Made by a program: the position numbers and the translations under genes. From the NCBI GenBank assembly GCA_947303185.1, contig CAMYXF010000001.1:282960-346959 (forward strand): a DNA stretch of 64,000 nucleotides, given 5' to 3'. Source of the DNA: an uncultured Clostridia bacterium (GTDB taxonomy: Bacteria > Bacillota > Clostridia > Saccharofermentanales > Saccharofermentanaceae). Of this stretch, positions 18,401 to 26,833 are shown one piece after another. Each line of letters starts with the position of its first letter. Position 1 is the stretch's first letter. The notes under the pieces were generated by a model. It did no database searches and had not been told where the DNA came from. It saw only the letters and a list, made by a program, of their open reading frames with translations.

Positions 18401-18528
18401 GCGGGAATTACCGGTGAAGATCCAGCTACGGGAGCTGAAGTAAACACCAGATGAGTCAGATCATTTCCGCATCCGCCGCAAAACTTTTCAGAGCCGTTAA
18501 GTTCTTTTCCACAATTCGGACAATGCAT
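15454..18528 (-). CDS. Zinc-ribbon, membrane-anchored clostripain-family (C11) protein
   Basis: The 1024 residues run as follows: an N-terminal zinc ribbon (CPNCG and CGGCG, residues 3-21); a roughly 165-residue Pro/Ala/Val/Glu repeat linker; Lys-rich residues then one transmembrane helix (about 195-222); and a large domain starting near 258 that matches clostripain, family C11. The presumed catalytic His is in WDHGGG (near 361) and the Cys in FNACLMG (near 403). The C-terminal third is beta-rich and may bind a surface partner. The protease part would lie outside the cell and the zinc ribbon inside. ATG 18528 with GAGGTGA upstream is preferred to a longer frame that overlaps the next gene. 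Substrate unknown. Confidence 0.85.
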   Translation of the reverse strand: MHCPNCGKELNGSEKFCGGCGNDLTHLVFTSAPVAGSSPVIPAPIVEPASPAAPVAPVVPVTPVTPVAPVAEVQPEPVVAAPVEPAPIPEPIPEPAPVVEPVVEAAPVEPAPVVEPVAEAAPAPVEAAPVYEAAPAPVAAPVEAAAPVAAPVAAPAPAPAPAPVDAAPAQSAFGDAPVAPAAQPAATTEAPKKKKKGVLGLIIGLSAAGLVLIIGAIVAIAFIINNNQPDETERTKRTTESEETDPTTEPVPDLAERTIMVYAIGTDLESTASCLSADVKEMMAATPNSDLNLVLQVGGCTDFRNNYMTDGITQRFSIANGNIEKLSDLGDVSMVEPETLEDFIKFSKENYPAEKYILVLWDHGGGVPLGFGYDELHDGTLTEIEMAQAIGNCDIEFESIIFNACLMGSLEVAKALDPYTEYIIAAESPTWGSAYYDIGINYTNFLNYIGPDFNGTAKDYAEFIVRDYMDTVEKTQQSTGYFGIDTCMSAIDTDNINEVFEAYEGFIAALDSRVFTTDGYIEFVQLRDDCGSFESTDSVDLTTLANKYINCGDANIERAASKLVNEVSNCVFTESNNSYTYAHGMTTYSPYLYPQYYDEARLTFITLGYSDTTIQFYDKFVSKELYILQATNYAGDWYVQPADANTIESGNVYDISSLVIDMGEYEAIGLSEEDWKIIREVKVTLAIMQPDEQDRIYYFGTDDQYTVDSNGYIILENPINWVYFKNFGFATCECLKYEVADDGKWYKYIGAEALVNGQTAYIVIAFSSDDKEGTIIGYYYADIINDTYDVNQGMQFTENDQIIIVGEYFDGNTQTMEYEELGTAVSYETLCDVYKYSTVNYDDVDCYIAFDLYDVYNNDYYLPLRPGKPAYEINVERGDNGYSNGGDYDEGTLDASTMVGFVVTYDSSNVVGAAGDIEWVNEDGTFNDECIYATGTSTISLVAYTSEYSDEEFEFEFYYSPDSMFSDRELQADVYSGVATCVEEEDGYAYHFDYTGNVQPGYYIVTVTLKGASNRTLISVCLVD

Positions 18529-18544
18529 TTGTTCACCTCTTTTT

Positions 18545-19756
18545 TTATTTTTTATTCCTAATATCGTTTTCAATAGCCTCGGCAAGAGATTCGATGCCAA
18601 GCCTTGTTGCATCATTGCCGGATGACTTGATTGTAACCGTTTCTCCGGTAATTTTGCAATTTTTGAGTCCTTCGAGCACCGGAGCAAGGTTTTTCGCCGC
18701 GCTCGGAGCCCATGTACCATTCTCTATAACAGAGAAAGACCTTGCGGTCAATCCGTGAGCAGCAAGTTCTCTTACCGCATGCTCGACCGGAGAGTACACA
18801 TTATTGTTATATGTAGGGGTTGCGATAACGATGTGGCTGTACTTGAAAGCAGCGGCGATGATGTCGGAAATATCCGCAGCCGATGCATCAAGGATAACAG
18901 AATCGATTCCCCTCTTATCAAGTTCCGTCATGAGGACTTCTGCAGCATTTGCTGTATGTCCGTAGATGGAACCCGTGAAAATGAATGCGCCTTCAACTTC
19001 AGGAGTATAAGAACCCCATGTCTTATAGCAGTTAATGATCTTATCGATGTCCTTCCGCCATACGTATGAATGCAGAGGGCAGATCATCTTGATATCAAGC
19101 TGTGCGACCTTGTTGATCGCAGCAATAGTCTGCATGCCGTACTTGCCGACAATGTTTGTATAGTAACGGCGTGCTTCGTTAAGAAGATCTTTCTCGAAGT
19201 CCTTGCCGTCTGCGAAAATAGATCCGTTAACAGCGCCGTAGCTTCCGAATGCGTCTGCGCTGAAGAGCGTGCCTTCAGTCTCATCGAAGCTCAGCATTAC
19301 CTCAGGCCAGTGGACCATAGGTGCGAATATGAATTTGAACTTGTGGCTGCCCAGATCCAGTTCATCGCCGTCTTTAACTACGATGGCTCTCGCAGAATAA
19401 TCCTTCTCGGGGAAGAACTGCGAGATAAACTGGAGCGTCTTTGCGTTAACGATCACCTTAGCATCCGCATTTGCATCAAGAACTTCTGCAAGAGTTGCGG
19501 AGTGATCGGGCTCCATGTGATGAATGACTACGTAATCAAGGCTTCTTCCTGCAAGACAGTATTTAAGATTCTCGAAAAAGATATCAGCTCCATCCTTGCC
19601 TACCGTATCAAGTAAAACGGTAGCGCCGCAGTCGAGGAAATATGAATTGTAATTCATTCCCGAATTGAGCTTATATACGTTTTCGAACTTCTGAATCTTG
19701 CGGTCGATCGCTCCGATCCACGTCAGATCATCAGTAAGTTTCCTAATGTTGTACAT
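18545..19756 (-). CDS. Flavodiiron protein (FprA-type A-flavoprotein)
   Basis: Flavodiiron proteins reduce O2 to water or NO to N2O and protect anaerobes from oxidative or nitrosative stress. The 403 residues show a metallo-beta-lactamase-like diiron domain with HHMEPDHSATL (the H-x-E-x-D-H ligands, near residue 78) and CPLHSYVWR. A flavodoxin-like FMN domain (FTGSIYGHTANAAEVL, from about 254) follows. No rubredoxin domain is attached. It lies 10 bp behind the second purine permease gene and 17 bp before the clostripain-like gene, so it may be read through from the purine operon; a functional link is not obvious. Confidence 0.93.
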   Translation of the reverse strand: MYNIRKLTDDLTWIGAIDRKIQKFENVYKLNSGMNYNSYFLDCGATVLLDTVGKDGADIFFENLKYCLAGRSLDYVVIHHMEPDHSATLAEVLDANADAKVIVNAKTLQFISQFFPEKDYSARAIVVKDGDELDLGSHKFKFIFAPMVHWPEVMLSFDETEGTLFSADAFGSYGAVNGSIFADGKDFEKDLLNEARRYYTNIVGKYGMQTIAAINKVAQLDIKMICPLHSYVWRKDIDKIINCYKTWGSYTPEVEGAFIFTGSIYGHTANAAEVLMTELDKRGIDSVILDASAADISDIIAAAFKYSHIVIATPTYNNNVYSPVEHAVRELAAHGLTARSFSVIENGTWAPSAAKNLAPVLEGLKNCKITGETVTIKSSGNDATRLGIESLAEAIENDIRNKK

Positions 19757-19765
19757 AGATTCTCC

Positions 19766-20758
19766 TTATCTGTCCTCTCGGTAGTAATTGCGTCCGATCG
19801 CCTCGGGTTCTCCGCTCTGCTTTTTCTTTGAAAGCGAAGATGTGATGAGTACGAGTAACGTTATGATGAACGGCAATGCCGAGAAGAAGTGTGATGGAAT
19901 TTTGGTAAGCCAGCCCAGTGTCTCCGGGAAGGTATACGCAAGTGCTGCATTCTGAACTCTAAGCGTGTTGAAGAAACCGAAGATGAGAGTTCCGAGAATT
20001 GCTTTTGCAGGGCTCCAGTTAGCGAAAATAACGAGCGCGATCGAGATCCAACCGTAACCGTTGATCCAGCAGTTTGAACCTTCGAAAGTACCGCCCATGT
20101 TAAGTCCCATGTAAAGTCCGCCGAGGCCCATGATGCCTGAACCGATTATGATGTGAATGTACTTGTACATTGCAACGTTAACACCGAGAGAGTCTGCAGC
20201 TGCAGGGTTCTCACCGATTGCGCGTAGCTTTAATCCGGGTACTGTTTTCTTGAAATAGAGCCACATGAGGATCGCAATCGCGATGCCGAGATATACAAGA
20301 ATTCCGTGAGAGAAAATTGCTTTTCCAACGAACGGAATATCAGACAGACCGGGAATGTGGATAGCCTGGGAATGCTCATCAAGCTTAGTGCCTGAGAGCT
20401 GCGGCCAGCCGCCTGCACTGTTGGACAATGCGTTACCGATGAAATAATAGAAAGCTACACCGAATGTCGTGATCGTAAGACCCGTTACGTTCTGGTTAGC
20501 CTGAAGAGTAACAGTTAAGAATGAGAATAAAAGTCCGACAAGACCTGATGCGATGAAGCTTACAAGACATGCAACAAAAAGGCTGTCGCACTTGGCACCT
20601 GCAAGATAACCTGCAACGGCACCAATCGCCATCGTACCTTCAACACCGAGATTTAATGAACCTGATTTCTCGATCATGATCTCGCCTGTCGTACCGTAAA
20701 GGAGCGGTATGTTGTAAACGATTATGTTAAAGAGGAACAACGTAAATACTTCAAGCAT
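19766..20758 (-). CDS. Nucleoside-type ABC transporter permease (second)
   Basis: A 330-residue membrane protein with about 9-10 hydrophobic helices of the branched-chain/nucleoside permease family (BPD_transp_2; NupQ/YufQ type). Markers are GTTGEIMIEKSGSLNLGVEGTMAIGA near the N terminus and AIGENPAAADSLGVNVAMYKYIHI, the cytoplasmic coupling-loop region. It overlaps the first permease by 8 bp. Together with the ATPase and BMP lipoprotein it forms one uptake system, probably for purine nucleosides given the adjacent xpt. Confidence 0.9.
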   Translation of the reverse strand: MLEVFTLFLFNIIVYNIPLLYGTTGEIMIEKSGSLNLGVEGTMAIGAVAGYLAGAKCDSLFVACLVSFIASGLVGLLFSFLTVTLQANQNVTGLTITTFGVAFYYFIGNALSNSAGGWPQLSGTKLDEHSQAIHIPGLSDIPFVGKAIFSHGILVYLGIAIAILMWLYFKKTVPGLKLRAIGENPAAADSLGVNVAMYKYIHIIIGSGIMGLGGLYMGLNMGGTFEGSNCWINGYGWISIALVIFANWSPAKAILGTLIFGFFNTLRVQNAALAYTFPETLGWLTKIPSHFFSALPFIITLLVLITSSLSKKKQSGEPEAIGRNYYREDR

Positions 20759-21854
20759 TCTTTGCGTCCTCCTTTCTTACGAGTCTGAAGTTTGCAACGA
20801 AGTCTGCAACCAAAACAGAGAACAGGATAATTCCCTGCAAGAGATCTGCGAAGTTAACGTCGATTGCAGGATACTGTGTTGCGGCAGCCTGGCATCCGTA
20901 CTGCAGAATTGCAATGAGAACTGACGTTACGAATACTGCAGGAACACTGAGTTTACTGAGCCATGCAACAATGATTCCCGTCCAGCCTACGTCATTCGTA
21001 ATCGTATCAGAAATTGTGCCTGCAGAAGATACTGTAAGTGCAGCTGCAAGACCGATCAGAGCAGAAGAAATGAACATCGTTCTTAATACGATCTTGCCTA
21101 CTCCCATGCCGGCATATTTAGCAGTAGCGCTGCTGTCGCCGACAACTGAGATCTCATAACCCTGCTTGGTGTATTTGAGATAAATGTAGATTACAACGGT
21201 AAGCAATACAGCGATGATTACTGCCCACAAAAGCTTGAACTTTCCGAGAGGAATTCCGCCCATGATCGCTGACTCAGGGAACGATCCGAAAATAGGTCTT
21301 TCAGAGTCTTCTCTTAAGAAGAAATTCCAGTCTGCTTTTGTATCGCCGAGGTACCTGATGACATAGAGCATTATGTAGTTGAGCATCAGTGTCATGAGTG
21401 TCTCATTCGTGTTGAATTTAACCTTGAGTGCAGCGATCGCAACACCGATAATTCCGCTGGAGATCATTGCCGCAAGACACATGAGAACTACTGTTATGAA
21501 GTTGGGAACTCCGGAGCAGTTGAATGCAACGATAGATGCACAGATAGCACCGATCAGGAACTCACCTTCACCTCCGATATTCCAGAAGCGCATCTTGAAT
21601 GAAAGGCTAAGCGCAAGTGATGTGATAAGGAGCGGAACGAAGATCTTAAGAAGTCCTTCGATGCTCTTATAACCGTATTTGTTTCCGACGAGTCCGATGG
21701 TAAACATCTTGCCGTAATATTCAAACGGATTGATGCCGAGAATTGCAAGAATGATTGCACCGATAATAAGCGATACGAGAATTCCGATCGCATAGTAAAT
21801 GAGTGTTTTCTGGAGCTTGGAATCCGCTCTTCTTACCAGATGATATTTTCTCAT
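20751..21854 (-). CDS. Nucleoside-type ABC transporter permease (first)
   Basis: A 367-residue permease of the NupP/YufP type with about ten transmembrane helices. The family segment GNKYGYKSIEGLLKIFVPLLITSLALSLSFKMRFWNIGGEGEFLIGAI and the coupling-loop sequence VVGDSSATAKYAGM are visible. Its start shares a base with the stop of the ATPase gene (21854), and its end overlaps the next permease by 8 bp. This tight packing indicates a single translation-coupled unit. It pairs with the other permease to form the channel. Confidence 0.9.
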   Translation of the reverse strand: MRKYHLVRRADSKLQKTLIYYAIGILVSLIIGAIILAILGINPFEYYGKMFTIGLVGNKYGYKSIEGLLKIFVPLLITSLALSLSFKMRFWNIGGEGEFLIGAICASIVAFNCSGVPNFITVVLMCLAAMISSGIIGVAIAALKVKFNTNETLMTLMLNYIMLYVIRYLGDTKADWNFFLREDSERPIFGSFPESAIMGGIPLGKFKLLWAVIIAVLLTVVIYIYLKYTKQGYEISVVGDSSATAKYAGMGVGKIVLRTMFISSALIGLAAALTVSSAGTISDTITNDVGWTGIIVAWLSKLSVPAVFVTSVLIAILQYGCQAAATQYPAIDVNFADLLQGIILFSVLVADFVANFRLVRKEDAKNA

Positions 21855-23428
21855 TAGGCTTTGCCCTCCTCATCAGTAAAAGCGGAATCTTTTGCAATAC
21901 CGTCAGTCTTGCCTTCTTTGTTTACGATGTTAAGAGTACCGGTCATCATGAGACCGATATCTTCCTTGGTTGTGTGATCGCTGTTAACGACGCCCTGAAG
22001 CTTGCCGTGGCAGATGACCATGATCTTGTCGCAGAGAGAGAGCATAACGTCTAAGTCCTCACCTACGAAAAGAATTCCGACACCCTTCTTCTTTTCGTCG
22101 TTTAAGATGTTATAGATCGTGTAAGAAGAGTTGATATCAAGACCTCTTACGGGATATGCAGTGATGAGTACGTTAGGGCCTGACTTGATCTCACGGCCGA
22201 GAAGAACTTTCTGTACGTTACCGCCGGAAAGACGTCTTACCGGAGTCTCGGTAGAAGGCGTGATTATCTCAAGCTTGTCGATAACTTTCTGTGCTTCTTC
22301 ACGAGCAGATTTACGGTCAACAAAAATGCCCTTGGATTCGTTGTAATTCTTGAGGATCATGTTGTCCGTGATAGAGAGCGAAGGAGCAAGTCCCATGCCC
22401 AGACGGTCTTCAGGAATGAAGCTCATAGAGATACCGTGATCTAAGATCTTTTTAGGTGACATTCCGACGATGCTCTCGCCTTCGTGGATCATCTGTCCTT
22501 CTTCGATTTTGCGGAGTCCTGCGATAGCTTCGCAAAGTTCTTTCTGACCTGAACCTGCGATTCCTGCAACTCCTAAGATCTCACCGCCTCTTATGTAGAA
22601 ATTGATGTGATCTACGGCGATCGCGCCCTCGTCGTTTTTAACTGTAAGATCTCTGATCTCAAGAAGCGGATGTGTCTTCTCGATGATTGGTCTGTCGATG
22701 TTAAGTGTGATCTTTCTTCCTACCATGAGCTCAGTAAGAGTCTTCTCATCAGTCTCTTTGGTTACGACCGTTCCGATATAATCGCCGTGTCTTAATACTG
22801 CGACTCTGTCAGAGATTGCCATAACCTCATTGAGCTTATGTGTGATTATGATGATCGAATGTCCTTCTTCCTTCATCTTGCGGAGCACGGCGAAAAGCTT
22901 ATCGATCTCCTGGACTGTAAGAACCGCAGTAGGTTCGTCGAGGATGATTATTTTCGCGCCGTAGCAAAGGACCTTCAGGATTTCCAATGTCTGTTTCTCG
23001 GAAACTGCCATGTTGGCAACTACCTTGTCCAGATCTATATCAAAGCCGAACTTAGCGGCTGTATCTTCTATTTTTTTGCGGACGTCTGCACCGTGGAAGA
23101 TGCGTCCTTCTCCCCTCATTCCGATACGGATATTCTCGAGAGCCGTAAATCTCTCGACCAGCTTAAAGTGCTGGTGAACCATTCCTATTCCCAGTTTGCC
23201 GGAGTCTTCAGGCGAGTTGATCTCGACCTTTTTTCCGTCGATAAAAATAGAACCGCTGTCGGGCATATAGATGCCCGACAGCATGTTCATGAGTGTCGTT
23301 TTTCCTGATCCGTTCTCGCCAAGAAGAGCCAATATCTCACCTTTGGCAAGAGACAGGTTGATGTTTTTATTGGCCGCCACAGGGCCGAAGCTTTTAGATA
23401 TTCCCTTTAGCTCTATGGCATATTCCAT
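21854..23428 (-). CDS. Nucleoside-type ABC transporter ATP-binding protein (double ATPase)
   Basis: A 524-residue tandem ATPase of the sugar/nucleoside uptake type (RbsA/NupO-like). The N-terminal half has Walker A GENGSGKTT, the signature region AVSEKQTLEILK and Walker B IIILDEPTAVL. The C-terminal half has GIAGSGQKE, RRLSGGNVQKVLLGRE and a degenerate Walker B (VLITAYPVRGLD) with no catalytic Glu. This asymmetry is normal for the family. It powers the two permeases encoded downstream. It lies 31 bp behind the BMP lipoprotein gene. Confidence 0.94.
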   Translation of the reverse strand: MEYAIELKGISKSFGPVAANKNINLSLAKGEILALLGENGSGKTTLMNMLSGIYMPDSGSIFIDGKKVEINSPEDSGKLGIGMVHQHFKLVERFTALENIRIGMRGEGRIFHGADVRKKIEDTAAKFGFDIDLDKVVANMAVSEKQTLEILKVLCYGAKIIILDEPTAVLTVQEIDKLFAVLRKMKEEGHSIIIITHKLNEVMAISDRVAVLRHGDYIGTVVTKETDEKTLTELMVGRKITLNIDRPIIEKTHPLLEIRDLTVKNDEGAIAVDHINFYIRGGEILGVAGIAGSGQKELCEAIAGLRKIEEGQMIHEGESIVGMSPKKILDHGISMSFIPEDRLGMGLAPSLSITDNMILKNYNESKGIFVDRKSAREEAQKVIDKLEIITPSTETPVRRLSGGNVQKVLLGREIKSGPNVLITAYPVRGLDINSSYTIYNILNDEKKKGVGILFVGEDLDVMLSLCDKIMVICHGKLQGVVNSDHTTKEDIGLMMTGTLNIVNKEGKTDGIAKDSAFTDEEGKA

Positions 23429-23458
23429 AAAACACCCCTCGAATCAAATTACTTGTTA

Positions 23459-24670
23459 TCAGTTAACCTGAGTAACGCCTTCAACGTAGTAGTTCATTGA
23501 ACCCTGGATTACGCCGTCATCAACAGAAGCGCCGCCGGCTGCAACGATCTCTGTACCGTCATTTGCAAGGAGAGCTGCGTCGGACTGAGCTACTGCAACT
23601 GCACCGGCTGCACCGGAGAATGAGAGCTTAACGCCGGAGAATACATCCCACTTGCCGGACTTCATGAGATCCTTAGCAAGATCGATAGCTTCCTGAGTCT
23701 CAGGCTCGCAATTTGCAGAAAGAGTTGAAACGTCAACGAGACCTGCGTTGAGACCTTCATAGTAGTTGCCTACTGTTGTCATGAATGTAGCAGGATTCTC
23801 CATAGCAGCCTTCATAGCTGTTGCATAGTAAGCATCCCAGTTCCATACAGGTGCTACGAGGTGAGCATTGGGAGCTTCCTTTGTCATGTCTGAGTTGTAT
23901 CCGCATCCGAAAACGCCCTTCTCGTTAGCAACGATCTGAGGCTGAGCGGAGTCACAGTGCTGAGCGATAACGCCGCAGCCGTATGTGTCGATGAGAGTCT
24001 CAGCTGCCTGTCTCTCGAGTTCCTGATCGCCCCATGTGGAGATCTCGTAAACATAAACCTGTGCATCAGGGTTTACGGACATTGCACCGAGTGCGAAAGC
24101 ATTGATACCTGAGCATGTCTCAGCGTACTCTGTACCCCAGGCAGAAACATATCCGAGATTGTTGTTGCCTGTAGCAAGAGACTTGTAACCTGCTGCAATA
24201 CCGGAGAGGTAACGAGCCTGGTAAATTCTACCGAAGTAGTTGTTGAAGTTTGTGTCGTTTGAAAGATAACCTGTTGCGTGGGAGAAAATGATGTCCGGAT
24301 ATTCCTTAGCCTTTTCTTCCATAGCGTTGATGTAACCAAAGCTGATACCGAAGATGATGTTGCATCCGTTACCGGCGAGCTGGTCGATAGCCTGCTTAAC
24401 CTTCTCGTCATCCTCAGGTACGTTGTCTACGATGTAGAGATCCTTAGCAGGATCAAGACCTACCTGCTTCATAGCTTCGGTGATACCGTGATGATGAGCA
24501 TAGGTATAACCTGATGTGTCGTTCTGGCTGTTGATGTAGATTGCACCAACCTTGAAGTCAGAAGCCGCCTTTTCCCCCTCTGTTTCTTTAGCCGCACCAC
24601 AGCCTGCAAGAGCAAAAACGGATGTAACCGCAAGAGCTGCTGTGACTATCAAAGAAATCAACTTCTTCAT
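23459..24670 (-). CDS. BMP-family substrate-binding lipoprotein
   Basis: The extracytoplasmic receptor of the ABC system. The 403-residue product starts with a lipoprotein signal (MKKLISLIVTAALAVTSVFALAGC, Cys 24). A PnrA/BMP-type periplasmic-binding fold follows, with NSQNDTSGYTYAHHHGITEAM, GISFGYINAM, GYNSDMTKEAP and PVWNWDAYY as family landmarks. BMP proteins of this group bind purine nucleosides, which fits the upstream xpt. I chose ATG 24670 (GGAGG about 9 nt upstream) rather than 24688 because the signal peptide then begins with MKK. Confidence 0.93.
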   Translation of the reverse strand: MKKLISLIVTAALAVTSVFALAGCGAAKETEGEKAASDFKVGAIYINSQNDTSGYTYAHHHGITEAMKQVGLDPAKDLYIVDNVPEDDEKVKQAIDQLAGNGCNIIFGISFGYINAMEEKAKEYPDIIFSHATGYLSNDTNFNNYFGRIYQARYLSGIAAGYKSLATGNNNLGYVSAWGTEYAETCSGINAFALGAMSVNPDAQVYVYEISTWGDQELERQAAETLIDTYGCGVIAQHCDSAQPQIVANEKGVFGCGYNSDMTKEAPNAHLVAPVWNWDAYYATAMKAAMENPATFMTTVGNYYEGLNAGLVDVSTLSANCEPETQEAIDLAKDLMKSGKWDVFSGVKLSFSGAAGAVAVAQSDAALLANDGTEIVAAGGASVDDGVIQGSMNYYVEGVTQVN

Positions 24671-24729
24671 AATTTGCCTCCAGTTCAAAATTTTATATGC
24701 AGAGCAATTGCATATTCAGAAATTCATAC

Positions 24730-25308
24730 TCAGGCCTGCTGCCTGAACTCTAATGAGTCGTCGGTCATCTTGTCGATAATGGCCAGTGACTCTACCCTGA
24801 TACCCTCAGCACGGAGTTTGTCTCCGCCGCCCTGGAAACCCTTTTCGATCGCGATGGCGCAGCCGGCAAGCTTGGCACCTGCCTCATTAACTATCTCGAT
24901 CAGGCCGGCGAGGGCATTTCCTTTTGCAAGGAAGTCATCGACAATGAGCACGGTGTCATCGGATGTGATGTAATCACTCGACACTGCGATGTCATAAGTC
25001 TGCTGATGAGTGTAGGAATAAACCTTGGATGTGAGGATATTTCCGGTGAGATTTAAGGTCGAATGCTTCTTTGCAAAGACCACCGGGAGTCCCATCGACA
25101 GGCCCGCAGCAAAAGCAATGGCAATGCCTGAAGATTCGATGGTTAACACCTTTGTAACATTGTTACATGCGAAAAGTCGTGCGATTTCATCCCCCATATC
25201 CTTAAGGAGCTTAGTATCGATCTGCTGGTTAAGAAAACTACCCACCTTCAGCACTTCGCCGGGCAGGATCTGACCTTCTTCAAGGATCCTTTGTTCTAAC
25301 TCGCGGAT
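24730..25308 (-). CDS. xpt: Xanthine phosphoribosyltransferase, probable ATC start
   Basis: Converts xanthine and PRPP to XMP in purine salvage. Features are QRILEEGQILPGEVLKVGSFLNQQID, typical of Xpt, and the PRPP loop VLIVDDFLAKGNALAGL near residue 130. No ATG or TTG lies near the expected N terminus. A GTG at 25317 directly abuts the ribosome binding site and is too close. An ATC at 25308 lies 8 nt after GGGAGG and aligns with Met1 of Bacillus Xpt, so I annotate 192 codons from it, with doubt. It heads the nucleoside-uptake operon: imported bases and nucleosides can be salvaged directly. Confidence 0.88.
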   Translation of the reverse strand: MRELEQRILEEGQILPGEVLKVGSFLNQQIDTKLLKDMGDEIARLFACNNVTKVLTIESSGIAIAFAAGLSMGLPVVFAKKHSTLNLTGNILTSKVYSYTHQQTYDIAVSSDYITSDDTVLIVDDFLAKGNALAGLIEIVNEAGAKLAGCAIAIEKGFQGGGDKLRAEGIRVESLAIIDKMTDDSLEFRQQA

Positions 25309-25344
25309 AGTAATCACCTCCCCAAGGAATTAACCACGTTAATA

Positions 25345-25373
25345 ATATTATAATTATTACAAAATAGTGTCAA
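25345..25373 (-). promoter_or_regulatory. Promoter of the xpt-nucleoside uptake operon
   Basis: A consensus -35 TTGACA (25373-25368) precedes either TAATAT (25350-25345, 17-bp spacer) or TATAAT (25352-25347, 15-bp spacer). No purine riboswitch is seen in the short leader. Confidence 0.8.
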
Positions 25374-25418
25374 ACTTAATTGGCACTACTTTTAGCACTA
25401 ATTCGGCTCAAATAATTG

Positions 25419-26072
25419 TCAGTTTTGCGGTATGTAATCGGACACGCCAAGTGCTATTGCGTCAGGAATGGCCTCAGCCAGATCCAGGCCGCCTGCCTTG
25501 ACCGCCTCAACAGGAAGGGGATTCTCCGTATAACCTGCCCCAAGGCAGTAATAAAGGGACGAACCGGGACCCCTTTTGAATCTTCTGTAGGATAGAACAT
25601 CGCCCAGAGCTTCAGATGCCTCATCGCCGATGGCGAGCACGGGAACCCCGTTATTTGCAATGGCATCCAGAAGAGCAGCTTTTGAGTCATCTGAAAACAC
25701 AGGGTTTCCGGTAATGACTATCATCATGTGGGCAGAGTATTCCTTGGGGATCTCTTCATTAACGAGGAGTCCTTCCGGATTGTATTCTTCGAAGTGGAAA
25801 GCAGGACCTTTTACGGGAACGTTCTCTCTTGTTACATTTTCGGGAGCAATAACATTTACCACGGGCGACAGATGCTCCATCTCAGAAGGCAGTTCGCCTA
25901 TCCAGTAGATGGTTATGTCAGTTTCGGCAATGGTATCAAGGCCCGCTTCGACATTGGCTATTCTTTCCATGCCTGCCTGAACCTGTGCACCCGAACCGAA
26001 CATCAGGGCCATGAAAATAAAAAAGGCCGCTGTCAGAATAACAAGTACAATAAGTCCTGCCTTGTTTTTCAT
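25419..26072 (-). CDS. Membrane-anchored hypothetical protein
   Basis: The 217-residue protein has a single N-terminal hydrophobic segment (KAGLIVLVILTAAFFIFMALMF) that could be a signal anchor. An extracytoplasmic domain with GELPSEMEHLSPVVNVI, HMMIVITGNPVFSDDSKAALLDAIANNGVPVLAIGDEA follows. The alternation of strands and helices suggests an alpha/beta fold. No family is recognised. Its start is 3 bp behind the stop of the SseB-like gene, so the two are almost certainly co-transcribed. Confidence 0.7.
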   Translation of the reverse strand: MKNKAGLIVLVILTAAFFIFMALMFGSGAQVQAGMERIANVEAGLDTIAETDITIYWIGELPSEMEHLSPVVNVIAPENVTRENVPVKGPAFHFEEYNPEGLLVNEEIPKEYSAHMMIVITGNPVFSDDSKAALLDAIANNGVPVLAIGDEASEALGDVLSYRRFKRGPGSSLYYCLGAGYTENPLPVEAVKAGGLDLAEAIPDAIALGVSDYIPQN

Positions 26073-26074
26073 GT

Positions 26075-26815
26075 TCAGTCTTTCCTGCTTACAAAGGGTT
26101 TAACGTTCTGGATTACCTGCTTGGCAAAATCCTCGTTGCTTGATACAACCATCGCATCCATGTTATCGAGATAAGGAAGGCAGTATTTTCTTAAGTTTTC
26201 GAGCGTGTATTTCAGAGGTTCGCCCTCGCCTTCCGCATTAGCGACGACAAGCCAGATAAGCCTGTCAGTGCCGTTCTCGCGCATGAGTCTTACCCAGATG
26301 TCAGATACCGTGGGTTCGATGAGAAGATATCCTTCCAAAGCTTCCTTAAGTTCCGGCGGATAACGGTCAGGCTCTCCGACCTTTGCGGTGCCGTCGCCAC
26401 CGATGCCCATCTGGGCAGCGATCATCTTGAGCATATCCTTGCCGAAGAGGACTTCTTCTGAACCGGGATTGATTACGAATCCCGAGAGGTCCATCTTGGG
26501 TGACATAACTACGTCGATAAGATCCGCAAAGCCTGCAATTACGCCATTCTGCGGCTCCTTCTTGTTCTCGAAAGCGACTTCAAAACTGTCAGAATCGCAG
26601 TAAACGACCATATACTTTTTTCCCTTGGAATCGCTTACAGCGTGGAAGCTGTAATTGCCGTCAGTACCGTCAACAGGTACCAGGAACCTGGCAACAGCCG
26701 CTTCTTTCAAAACGGCGATCATGTTCTCTTCGGAATTATCCGAGCGGATGGAGCCTAAGAGCTCTACCAGCTTCTCATTTTCTATTCTCTCGATCTTATT
26801 TGAATTCTCACTCAT
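26075..26815 (-). CDS. SseB-domain protein
   Basis: The 246-residue soluble protein contains an SseB N-terminal-like domain: AAVARFLVPVD, KYMVVYCDSDSFEVAF, GFADLIDVVMSPKMDLSGFVINPGSEEVLFGKDML. A C-terminal alpha/beta domain (PTVSDIWVRLMRENGTDRLIWLVVANAEG) resembles the SseB C-terminal part. SseB proteins are uncharacterised biochemically; the name derives from an enhanced-serine-sensitivity phenotype. It precedes the membrane-anchored hypothetical gene by 2 bp. Family assignment is fairly firm, role unknown. Confidence 0.75.
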   Translation of the reverse strand: MSENSNKIERIENEKLVELLGSIRSDNSEENMIAVLKEAAVARFLVPVDGTDGNYSFHAVSDSKGKKYMVVYCDSDSFEVAFENKKEPQNGVIAGFADLIDVVMSPKMDLSGFVINPGSEEVLFGKDMLKMIAAQMGIGGDGTAKVGEPDRYPPELKEALEGYLLIEPTVSDIWVRLMRENGTDRLIWLVVANAEGEGEPLKYTLENLRKYCLPYLDNMDAMVVSSNEDFAKQVIQNVKPFVSRKD

Positions 26816-26833
26816 TTCCTAATCCTCTTATCT

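Noticed and set aside
18529..18720. Upstream extension of the clostripain-like gene
   Set aside because: It overlaps the flavodiiron gene in another frame. The ATG at 18528 has its own ribosome binding site and begins with the zinc ribbon.
25309..25420. Purine riboswitch upstream of xpt
   Set aside because: The leader from the mapped promoter is too short and lacks the conserved junction sequences. Regulation by another mechanism is likely.
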